This document shows positions 43,677 through 53,374 of a stretch of DNA of 64,000 nt, one piece after another. The position numbers were made by a program, and so were the translations under genes. The notes under the pieces are model-generated. The model ran no database searches. It was given only the letters and a program-made list of their open reading frames with translations, and was not told the DNA's origin. The stretch's first letter is position 1; each line of letters starts with the position of its first letter. The DNA is from Xanthostigma xanthostigma (lineage: Eukaryota > Arthropoda > Insecta > Raphidioptera > Raphidiidae), in contig OY754468.1 of NCBI GenBank assembly GCA_963575645.1, forward strand, positions 21,290,465-21,354,464, given 5' to 3'.

Positions 43677-45282
43677 TAGATTTAAAAAAATAATAATGTT
43701 AATATCCATAGATCATACCATCCGCGTCGTAAAACCAGTAATTTTTTTTTTAACGACAGATGATCGTTAAGTAATGTACTAAGAAGAAAATAGATTGCTT
43801 ACATTATTGATTTACTCACTTTATTATCGAAAATCCAACATTTTCCAAACTCTGAGCAACTTTCGCTTGTGGTAATTTAATATATTTTTACCTTTAATTG
43901 CAATCTTTTAATAAAAACACAAAATTAAAAGAAGAGTTAATACACAATGAAACGCACTTACACAAAACTTTATTAATCAATGAGATTAATAATTTTATAA
44001 ATGTTGTACAGTTTTATTAAAGGTACGTGCTTCAGAAACACGACGCCCGGGAAAATGGTTAGCATACTCACTGCGTACTTTCGCAGAATTTCCACCAACT
44101 TCACTTTATAACAAAACCAGATCTGTTTTGTCAATACACGTAAAATGTGCCATACTGTTTTATGACCATCGCGGCAGAGCAACCGGCAATAACTGATTAT
44201 AAAATTACGCATTTTGTATAAATTTTATAGCAGTTACATAATCGGTGATCAAGGTGTGTAATTAGTTAGTGTTAAACGAGTACATACTATCAAATTTAAT
44301 TCTCCACTAGCAGATAATACATTCTTTTTATATTTTTTATCGAAAATGAACTTGCCGATTTCTTTGATATTTTAGGATAGTGATTATTTAAATTTTAAGC
44401 CTATTAGATTTGTGGAATTTTTTCCACATCTATTTCTGATTCACCTCTGTAGTTATTCAACAACTCACACTTTGTCATAAATTTAAATGACATTATGACG
44501 ACTACATAATATCTTGAAATTCTTTTATTGTGATGAGACTTGCTACCTCAAGTTCCAACATACGTAATGTCTTCCTTAAATGTTTTGAACAGATAAACTA
44601 AATTGGTGATAGTAAATTTAATTGCTATTGGAAAGTAATAAATTTTAAGGAACATTAAATACATGATATCGAACATTATCTTTATTTTGGCATTTATTCA
44701 GAGAACAGAAATAAAAATACATTGTCATTAAATTCAATTCCAAGTAAAAGTATAAAAAGTAATTTATGTTTCTAAAATTTTGGAGATAACTGGTTACTTA
44801 TTTCGTCACATTTCACAAAAGCATCGAAAATCACTTTATTTAATGGCTTTGATTTCTTTAAAATAAAAGAATACCATTTATGCGCACACTATAGATTATT
44901 GCGATTCAGCGATGATAAAATCCTTGCATATTGTTATGAAAATTGGTATGTATGCGAAAATTTTCATCACAAAAATTGATTGTCGACGACAAAAAGGAAT
45001 ACTAAAAAATATTACTATAGACTTATATCTTTCTAAATTGCTATAAAGCAAGAAAAAAGTAGATAAGTTAATTTTTGCCAATCATTTTTATAACAGCATT
45101 TCTTTTAAAGACAACTTGTGCAATTTCTTTAATTCAAAGTATATTTATACAAACTACTTATGGATTGAATGTGACATTTGCGCCCCTACTTGAGCTGCCA
45201 TTACCAATTTTAAATATTATATGATCTTTGGTACAAACGCATTTATATATAATATATACATTTTTTTTTAGAATTATAATAA
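43677..45282. other. Unassigned AT-rich stretch
   Basis: Minus-strand frames at 43973-44212 and 44896-45081 are unrecognised. Confidence 0.3.
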
Positions 45283-45551
45283 TCTATATCTAAACTAAGA
45301 TTATAAAGAGAGAATTATAATTTTGTGAGTTTGTGTGTATGTAGAGAGTAATCTCCGGAACAACTGCACCTATTTAAAAAATTCTTTCACCACTATTTAG
45401 AACGAATCTTCAGGATGGATATAGGCTATATAGTATATATTGTCGCGTTAAAATAAAAGCACGTTTCGTGGCGACCAATTTTGTTATGTAAGTCGACGAA
45501 AAAACGGTAGCAGTTCACAAATTCGGGCGAAGCCGGACCGGACCACTACTG
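45283..45551 (+). mobile_element. Helentron-like element, nearly complete
   Basis: It starts A|TCTATATCTAAACTAAG and contains ATAGGCTATATAGTATATAT and CACGTTTCGTGGCGACC. It ends ACAAATTCGGGCGAAGCCGG, ACCGGACCACTACTG|T, a mutated CTAG terminus. Same 3' module as 20440-20587 and 34362-34446. Non-coding. Confidence 0.65.
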
Positions 45552-45599
45552 TTTATATAAAATTAATGCAATGTAAATTTAACTGAAAAATACAAAGAA

Positions 45600-45692
45600 C
45601 GAACTATAATGTGTTTTTCGAACTAAAAATTTCCGCATTCGAAACGCGTTCAGTATAAGCGGATGTTCGAATTAGCGGAGCTCCACTGATTG
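45600..45692. repeat. Possible pogo/Tc1-type terminus
   Basis: TATAAGCGGATGTTCGAATT, AGCGGAGCTCCACTGATT has the look of a pogo/Tigger terminal repeat (a complement starting AGTGGAGCTCCGCTAATTCG). Only one end was found. Confidence 0.3.
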
Positions 45693-46364
45693 ACTTGCTT
45701 AATACCTATCTTCATAGCAAATATAATAAAGTAATAATAAATATACATTTAAAATATGATACTAGTTTTATACAAAACATTATATTGTATACTAATCCCT
45801 ATTCCTAACAACAACAAAAACATGAAACATAACAATGTTGTTTGAAGGGGTAATTCTTAGAAAATATAAACACTAATATTGTTAGGTAAGTATTTTACTT
45901 CTCTAGGACAATTGTGTTTTTAATATTCAGTAAAAATACGTTATGAATGATTGACAGTGACGGGTGTACAGCGTGCAATGTCCGGTGATCCTCCCAAGTA
46001 CAGGTGCTCATATTTTGTATAATATGATTTATGTATGCACACCCTTGTTGTGACTGTTGTCTCTTTCATTTCCGGTTTGTTTATTTTTTGGGGTGTCAAT
46101 GTGTCACCACTGATAAGTGATAACAGTCAACTTGTTATTGTTTGCATATTAATATATTTAATCTTTTACAAATAATCTTTACCACATTCACGCATTGTTC
46201 TATGATTTTCTCAAAATGATAGTTTTTAAAATTATTATTTGAAAGAAAGGCCCATTAAAGAATGTCCTCTTTTTAAACAGAAGAAATTAGCTAGGACTAG
46301 TTTTGATATTGGGTTGGAATAAATATAAGTGAAAATAAACGATGCAATACACAGCAACATACAT
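45693..46364. other. Unassigned AT-rich stretch
   Basis: No supported feature. Confidence 0.3.
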
Positions 46365-46620
46365 GACAGGGACACAAGAGGAATAGGATAGGGGACATGA
46401 ATTTGCCCCGGACTATTCTCGGCAGGTGTAAAACGAACAAGATGCCCAGGAAGAAGGATGACCGGGATGGGTTGAAAATGATTTCTTCAAGATCTTAAAA
46501 ATTAGTGTCTAACCAAAACGATACAAAATAAAATTAGCTAGATCTTGAAGAAGACATGATTTATGTTGAAATGTCAGTTATTTGTTTGTTGAATAAAGTT
46601 TCTTATTCTTTTACCTTGTA
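46365..46620 (+). pseudogene. Retroelement 3'-end fragment (tentative)
   Basis: The 5' part (GGGACACAAGAGGAATAGGA...CGGCAGG...AAGGATGACCGGGATGGG) is related to 19193-19322. Its best phase ends with basic residues and a stop at about 46500. A non-coding tail follows with TCTTCAAGATCTT and AGATCTTGAAGAAGACATGA, TTTATGTTGAAATGTCAG and an AATAAA signal. The CTTGAAGAAGAC...GTTGAAATGTC pattern recalls tails of LINE or Penelope-like elements. The family is unresolved. Confidence 0.35.
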
Positions 46621-46640
46621 TTCCGTTTTGTCCATAAAAA

Positions 46641-46835
46641 TAAGTAATAAATTCACGATGTTTTGAGAAAATTAATACATTAAAAGTCTAATGGAAATAT
46701 ATTTATAAAGTGTCAATAAATCTCAACAAATGATTGTACCCAATCTCTGTTGAGATTTTTTTACACTTTATAAATATACTTCCAGTCTACTTTTATTGTA
46801 TTAATGTTCTCAAAACATCTTGAATTTATTACTTA
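46641..46835. repeat. Hairpin element with 88-base arms
   Basis: 46641-46728 pairs with 46748-46835, with several mismatches and single-base shifts. Both arms include TTTTGAGAA-type sequence, ATTAATACA, TTTATAAAGTGT and ATCTCAACA. The loop is about 19 bases. No coding sequence; the outer flanks are AT-rich. Confidence 0.7.
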
Positions 46836-48733
46836 ATTTTAATAATTTCACCAGACGATTGGGAAGATCATTTAATGCAAAAACATAGTATTAAGTTTTT
46901 TCTATTTATTGTAATTATTACGAAACCAAAACCATGCGTGGTTCTTTTCGATGTGTAAACAGTTTTCTGCCTCCCAGTTTTTACTAAAGAATGACTAACT
47001 GAGATTTCACGAAAGTAATGTTTCGTGCAAGTAACACAAAGCACTTTTGTCAGCTATAGTTCATCTTCCTCTATCGGCTGTCAAAAAATTTTGAGGTTAT
47101 ATATAGCTGTCATTGTAATCAAATCAGAATTTTCACACATCTTTTGAGAACATAGCGAAAACTCAGTATTTTTTCTGTTTTAACTTGTTATCTAATCGAA
47201 TTTTTAGAAGGACATCGTCTAGCTTGTAGTTTTGTTTCTAATTCAACTTTTGTAATGAACGCTATCCACTGCGTGCAAGAATTATACCCTGTATCAATAG
47301 AATAATGCAAACAAATACTATGAAGATCTATCTTAACAGTGATTACTGACAACCATGGTCCATTGGTAGACCAGTAGTCCGATACACAAACCACCCGACA
47401 GCAACAGTAGCCACTAGCCGATGCTATGCGCCAAGTTGAGCAGTCTGAGCCGCTTCTGTTTATTAGCACACACACGTATACATAGTCGATACGGTCATAT
47501 TATGTAATTATTATATTACTACAGACCAAGGATGGCAAACCTTTCTACATCTACGAGCCAGTTTTTTCAAAAATGTTTAATGTAACCATGACGTGCCAAC
47601 AAGAAACCAAAAAAAAATTTGTTGTTAAAAAAAGTGAATCACACACGATGAAGAGAATATTTTCGATAATACATCGAGCTCCATGAAACTTCTTCGTGTT
47701 TGTCCTTTAGTGATACTCAATTTTTTCGACATCTAGCATATTTTTAATTATTTCGATTTTGTACCCCAATCAATGCCGTGCAATTATAGCGTACGAAGTG
47801 CGCTAGCCAAGCTCTCGTAGTACGCAGTGTACTATATTTACACAAACCATTTCGAGCCTCCCCCCATCTACGAGGTTATACTTACAGAACTGAATTTTTT
47901 TAGTGGTTAAAGAAACAGTATAACAAATTTTATACGTCTAAGTGGAATAGTTTCCAAGATATGAGTGTACAAAAATCACGTTTTCTTTTTACAATTATAC
48001 CGGTTTTACTTCTGGAGAGTGTAGTGTAAAATACACTATCTCTTTTTTAATAAACCTTTGGAAATCTAGAAACAGTAAGACACACTGCAAACGATTCCAA
48101 AATTAGATTCCATGTCATTAAGTGTTTTTAGCATTTTAAAAGACCTAACCAACAATACATAACTCGCTGAGAATCGAAATTTATTTCTGATCACGACTTC
48201 ATATGCGAATATAAATCTCTACGAAATTTCCTGAAAATTGGATATAACTGTTAGAAGCTATGGGATATCCAAAAAAACCGGCCAGAAAACTTAATTACCG
48301 ATAAAGATCCTGTTACCATTTTATATATTAGTATCGTTTCCACAATATTGTATTCGAATGTTAAGCTCAGCACAATCTTAAGATTTATCTTAAGAGTTAA
48401 CTTAAAAGTGTAAAATAATACGGTTGTGTATTTTAACATATTATTTCCAAAATCTAAACTCTAAATTATCTTGGTAATTGATACCACACAAGAAGAACAT
48501 TTATCACTAGGTGTAGAAACAGCATAAATTAAAAGTAATTTAAAACGTGTTTTATTTCCCTCGTTCTTCTATTAAATCAAGTTTGTTGTCATTTTAATCA
48601 ATGCAAACCAAAACACATCCATTTTCATTTGACAACATTATTAAGTTTACACGTATCTTTGATAAATATACTTTGGTGTAAAAGTGCACCAATTTAACCG
48701 AGTCGTGATTTATTGGAAAACCTCAAAATAAGA
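46836..48733. other. Unassigned stretch
   Basis: A minus-strand frame of 95 residues at 47188-47475 lies in a slightly GC-richer segment and has several Cys residues, but no domain. The frame at 48251-48439 is unrecognised. Otherwise AT-rich. Confidence 0.3.
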
Positions 48734-48973
48734 AATAACTTTAAAGAATAGCTTCTGTTGCTACATTGTTGAAACACCCATTGTTACATGTCTATATTAG
48801 AAAAATTTAATTCTCAAACAATGTCACCATCGGGATACGAACCCCGAATCTTTCCACTATCGTATCCCGTATCCCGATGGTGACATTGTTTGAGAATTAA
48901 ATTTTTCTAATATAGACATGTAACAATGGGTGTTTCAACAAAGTAGCAACAGAAGCTATTCTTTAAAGTTATT
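48734..48973. repeat. Near-perfect hairpin, 106-base arms, 28-base loop
   Basis: 48734-48839 and 48868-48973 are complementary with one visible mismatch (TACATTGTTG against TACTTTGTTG). The loop side contains CGTATCCCGATGG preceded by a second CGTATCCCG, and the complement of the loop reads GATTCGGGGTTCGTATCCCG, a B-box-like sequence also seen at 7218-7292. The arms therefore carry part of a tRNA-derived repeat. Such a stem would yield double-stranded RNA if transcribed. Confidence 0.85.
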
Positions 48974-49204
48974 AAATAGTACGCACTATACCGTATTAAA
49001 ATTCACATAAGAAATAACGTTAGGTTATAAATTTTTCATATAAACCTCTTACAAAATACGTACTGCATCCATTTTGAATACAATTATTCAGAAAATATAA
49101 CAAGTTTGACCTGTTTCTGGGATCATCGTCACTGCAAATCCAAAAGCATCTTTATCAGAAATTCAAAATTTTGTTCTGATTGTGCTGTAAATGAAATAGT
49201 ATTC

Positions 49205-49690
49205 AGATATTTTTTCGAACGGAAGTTACGTGTTTACGCAGTTTCCGCTATTTAAAGCATCGACTGATAGATGGCAGCATCGTAGAAATCATCGGAAGTA
49301 ACGTGATTTAGAGGCATCGCACTGACAGATGGCAGAATGAAAGGTGAAACATAGCTACGGTACAAAACAATTTTGTGATCGGTTTCCGCTATTTAAAATC
49401 TTTGACTATCAGATGGCGGCATCGTAGAAACCATCTTGAACGGAAAGTGAATCATTGTTGGGGACACAAACCAATTTTGTGATCGGTTTCCGCTATTTAA
49501 AGGCATCGACTGACAGACGGCGGGATCAAAACGTATTTGTAAAAAACGCAGCTACGGACACAATAAGCATAGCCAACGTAATTTTATTTACGAGTGATTT
49601 TAATGAGTGAATATTTCCCAAAAACTGAGAGTGGTAAAAACAAATTAAAAGAAGTTTTACTTCAACTGCGCGTAAAGGTTACACGCACTT
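49205..49690 (+). repeat. Dispersed element with internal repeats, copy 3 of the 6835 family
   Basis: It begins TATTTTTTCGAACGGAAGTT and ends AAGAAGTTTTACTTCAACTG. The module GTTTCCGCTATTTAAA, then GACTGACAGATGGCGGC-like, then ACCATCTTGAACGG and CAATTTTGTGATCGG, is repeated about three times (starts near 49237, 49382 and 49487). The copy at 36110 has it once, so modules were amplified here. Confidence 0.65.
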
Positions 49691-50408
49691 ATGTTTTTTG
49701 TAGAATAACTTGAACTATTTTCAATTTTGTACTTTTCATACCGTTGCTTCCGTTCAGGTTAGTTGACATGATGTGAACAGCTGTGGTTATAAAAAAGTTG
49801 ATTGATTGTTTTCAAGACCCTCTGTATACAAGCAGAGTGCGTGTACCTTTTACACTGTAAATAGCCACTTAGGTAGTATATTGCTCTAATTAAATTAACT
49901 GATCTACAATAACTAATGCATAATCATATACTCAGTTCATTATTTATAAATGGTAGTTAACTCTTGTATTATCAATTATCCCATGAGAAATTCTACTTGT
50001 GCGGCATTTCAGACCTTCGATTTTTATCGATTTAATGAAGATATCATGTTCTCTTAATACTATGTTATCAATATTAACCGTTTCCCTAAAAATTTCTGTA
50101 ATTAATATTTGTGTATAATTGTTAATCATCAAAAATAATGCTTTATGTACATTGCTCACGCGATGCATTTGTTTATTTTCTGTTTTTTAAAGTATTATTT
50201 GTTTCCAAAAAGTTCAAATTTCAAGTATTCAAGAATTAAAAGGCATTATGTTTTTCAGAAATACGTTTATTCTGACGAAAAATTATTAATTTTAATCATA
50301 GAAAAAAATTGATAATCTTTTAACAACAAAGAAAGTTAATAAATAAATAACTCGACAATTATTATTTTTTTCCACTTTGAATACGAGTAGAAAATAGTAG
50401 ATACTGAC
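49691..50408. other. Unassigned AT-rich stretch
   Basis: No supported feature; the minus-strand frame at 49944-50168 is unrecognised. Confidence 0.3.
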
Positions 50409-50411
50409 TAA

Positions 50412-50670
50412 AGGCCGCTGCACACGAGACTGGATTTGCGTTTATGTGTTCGCTTGTTTTGCGCGCAGTGACAGTTTAAATAAATATAAACACAGAGTCT
50501 GACTCTGATCAGAATGACGTCATGTTCGTTTATGGGCGTTTGTTCCTGTCTCTCACGTGACAAGATACTGTTTCCTGATTGCTTCTTGCTCAGAACAAGC
50601 AAAGGACCTAGTAACAAAAATAGCCCCTGTTCTAATTTTAAAATCTATTTTGTAAGCTAGTAGCCAGCCT
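50412..50670. mobile_element. PIF/Harbinger-like MITE, second copy
   Basis: It starts AGGCCGCTGCACACGAGACT and ends CTAGTAGCCAGCCT, flanked by TAA on both sides (50409-50411 and 50671-50673). Internal similarity to 36784-37192 includes GCGCGCAGTGACAGTT, GGGCGTTTGTT and TTCTAATTTT. The 69-residue minus-strand frame is a shadow. Confidence 0.65.
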
Positions 50671-50673
50671 TAA

Positions 50674-51124
50674 TTTACTTTTCACATTATTGTTCCGTTG
50701 GTATAATTTTGACACCGATTTTAAATCTAAGAATAAGTTTATGGAAATCTGACGTTTAACTTTGACGCTAAAAAATACAACAAACACATACACAGGAAAA
50801 AAATAAAAACACAAAACAGATTGCATAGATTATAGACGCTAAACTGCTGAGTTCATAAGCTAATATAAAAAAGCGAGTGTGCTTTAGACTAAACGACTGA
50901 AGTAAAACTTCTTCTTGCCATGTATAATATGTAGGTAATATATAATATATTATAATATATAATAATGATACAATAATATTCAATAATCTATCATGATTAG
51001 ATATCCTGATTTAACGACACAATATAACCTCACTCTGTAGCACATATCTACAAAGACGAAATGTTTAAAATATAATTTTTGATTAATTAATAGGCAAAAT
51101 ATGTATATATATTTATTAGTATAA
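50674..51124. other. AT-rich, with simple repeat
   Basis: About 50935-50995 is an imperfect ATA/TATAATATA simple repeat. No gene is supported; overlapping minus-strand frames are low-complexity. Confidence 0.3.
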
Positions 51125-51741
51125 TCTATAATATAAAAATGAATCGCAAAATGTGTTGGTAAGCGCATAACTCAACAACGCCTGGACCAATTTGGCCAAA
51201 TCTTTTTTTAAAATGTTCGTTGAAGTTCAAGGATGGTTTTTACGGCGAGAAAAATTAGAATTATTGCTGGAAAAACCCTAAAAATAGCCCTTTTCTTTTT
51301 CCCATACAAATGATTTCTAACTAAAACGTAGTCAATTTGAGCTTTATTGCTATGGTATAAAGTATTATTAAAGACACGAATTTTTTTTTAAATTCGTATC
51401 CATGGTTTTAAAATATAAACAGCCTTATGTATGATTTGAAAAAATTCTGTCAAAAATTAAAAAAACATTTATATATACTTTTAACATTTTTCATCATTAA
51501 ATAATTTTCAAGTGATTTTATAACCTCAAAAGTACTCAACACGTGACACGAGCTTCCAATAACAACGGATTTTGTGTTGTAAGTATACTTTTTTTTATTC
51601 ATATCGAAAATGTTGTTGATCTTATAAAAATTGGTCGATAATTTATTTATTGAAGAGTACTAAGCAGACGTTAATCAAAGATTCAAATATCCCCATTCGT
51701 TCTTTTGCACCGGGCACGACGGCGCAGCCGGAGTGTTCGAC
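51125..51741 (+). mobile_element. Helentron-like element
   Basis: It starts A|TCTATAATATAAAAATGAAT, then TTGGTAAGCGCATAACTCAA, CGCCTGGACCAATTTGGC and AAGGATGGTTTTTACGGCGA. It ends CCCATTCGTTCTTTTGCACC, CGACGGCGCAGCCGGAGTG. This combination is common in arthropod non-autonomous Helentrons. The final CTAG is not preserved. Confidence 0.65.
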
Positions 51742-51862
51742 ATACACACATATACGTCCATGTATATTTTAAAATAAATAAAATAGATAGATAGATGTTC
51801 CAATTATATAGATATATATATATATAATACTGTTAGGCGGTACGAAGTTCGCCGGGTCCGCT
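51742..51862 (+). mobile_element. Helentron 3' remnant with TA repeat
   Basis: It ends ACGAAGTTCGCCGGGTCCGC|TATATA, like a truncated Helentron terminus, immediately before the next copy. It includes a TA microsatellite at about 51811-51830. Confidence 0.4.
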
Positions 51863-52084
51863 ATATATAATAAAATTCTCGTGTCACAGTTTTCGTTGCC
51901 ATACTCCTCCGAAACGGCTTGACCGATTTTGATGAAATTTTTTGTGCTTATCCGGTATCTATGAGAATCGGCCAACATCTATTTTTCATCCCCCTAAATG
52001 TTAGGGGTAGTCCACCCCTAAATTTTTTTTCTTCCTTCCCCATTCGTTCTTTTGCACCCGGGTGAAACCGGGCGGGACCGCTAG
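51863..52084 (+). mobile_element. Helentron-like element, complete 3' end
   Basis: It opens TATAATAAAATTCTCGTGTC and CGAAACGGCTTGACCGATTT, and ends CCCATTCGTTCTTTTGCACC, CGGGTGAAACCGGGCGGGAC, CGCTAG|T. The hairpin CACCCGGGTG and CTAG|T are intact. It follows another copy head to tail. Best-preserved member of this family here; fragments at 6105 and 15100. Confidence 0.75.
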
Positions 52085-52387
52085 TTTATAATACATTTAA
52101 AAGGATTTATTAGCTAACCTACATTATTTCCCGTTACAAAATGCAGCAAAATTCGATGAAATGTATTTTTCATTTTAAACGTCAAATAGTTGTCAAAATA
52201 AAGAATTTCGATTAATGCTCCGTCTTTGTCGCACTCACTAACTTATATCTCCCTCTCAATTTCCAATATACGAAACGTAACTCTCTCTCTCTTACTATCT
52301 TCACTAACTTAACTAACTCCCTCTCAACTACCGTTTGCCTCGTCCGATGATGCACTTCCGTAAACGCTTTCATCAGGCATTTACCAG
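52085..52387. other. Unassigned flank of the LTR
   Basis: It contains a CTCTCTCTCT stretch (about 52283-52295). CCAG at 52384-52387 is the likely LTR target duplication. Confidence 0.3.
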
Positions 52388-53370
52388 TGTTACGGTTATA
52401 ATTTTCATATAAATCAAATTATTAACTATTAATGAACAATCGTAATTATTACAATATTACGGCTATATAAAAACTCAATCAATGCTATATAACTAGTACA
52501 TAGCCAACTTGTACATAGCACTGATAACAGCTGTAAAGGCACCGTGCGGTTGTCGTATTGCACACCTCCCACCCTGCGCTGATAGCTAGATGCGCTCGTA
52601 CTGTGTTATCTATGACCTTATTGGTTCACGTGATTGACTAGTGGCCAACGTCGTCTTATCGCCGCCGGCCTTGGCCTATATAAAGCGCTGCACGCTCTGA
52701 AATCATTAGAGTGGCCAGTGCAGCGAGAGTTGCCACAGCCGCTCCGACCAACCAACCTCTTCCCTCCTCTGACGTTATATACGGGAGTTGACCGGAAATA
52801 GCGATCAGATATCCTGTTCCTATATTTGACGTTACACACGGGAGTTGACCGGAAATAGCGATCAGATATCCTGTTCCTTTATTTGACGTTACACACGGGA
52901 GTTGACCGGAAATAACGATCAAATATTCTTTTTCTGGAGATCGTTTAGGGGAGTTGACCCGACGCGACTCCAGAAGCTTCTCTATCCCGGAGATTGTTTA
53001 GGGGTGTTGACCCGACGCAACTCCCGGATTCCCGGACCTTATTTTGAACGAGGCGACTCTCAAATCAAATTGTTGAACTGAACTGCCCATTGAACCGACC
53101 AACAATAACGATTTGCCCTTTTACCCTTCTTTAATAAAAAAACACAACGTAGAGTCCTGAATTTAATGCACTATATTAATTGTTACTTTAAAGACCCGAG
53201 ATCTGTATTTTTGTCCGAGCGTATTTTGATATAATATATTTTCTTTTGTATGTATCGTATTTTATAAATTAATTGTATTTCTTATGCTTATTTCATTTTT
53301 AATAAAACTATTTAAAAATATACCTCAGAATCATTATTTAAAATTTAACCATAAAATATAAAACGCAACA
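52388..53370 (+). mobile_element. Probable solo LTR of a retrotransposon
   Basis: A 983-bp block starts TGTTACGG and ends CGCAACA, so the tips TGTT/AACA are inverted. CCAG flanks both sides (52384-52387 and 53371-53374). Inside is a core-promoter-like GGCCTATATAAAGCGC (TATA at about 52677) with ATCATTAG about 30 bases downstream. Five tandem repeat units follow (52771 to about 53030), with CTTTAATAAAA further on (about 53128). Length, TG...CA ends, short duplication and promoter-to-polyA order fit a Gypsy- or BEL-type LTR. The boundaries rest on a 4-base duplication, so they are not certain. No internal gag-pol or second LTR was seen. Confidence 0.55.
52771..53030 (+). repeat. Tandem repeat inside the LTR
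   Basis: Three units of 57 bases start at GACGTTA (52771, 52828 and 52885), followed by two more diverged units of about 53 bases. All carry GGGAGTTGACC or GGGTGTTGACC (for example at 52897, 52949 and 53002). They lie downstream of the TATA box, in the position of the transcribed leader. Two minus-strand frames (52618-52922) are by-products of the repeats. Confidence 0.85.
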
Positions 53371-53374
53371 CCAG

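Noticed and set aside
52618..52922. Two minus-strand frames with repeated residues
   Set aside because: They translate the tandem repeats of the presumed LTR, antisense to its promoter-like signals.
52771..53030. CRISPR-like array
   Set aside because: Units are contiguous tandem repeats without unique spacers, in eukaryotic DNA.
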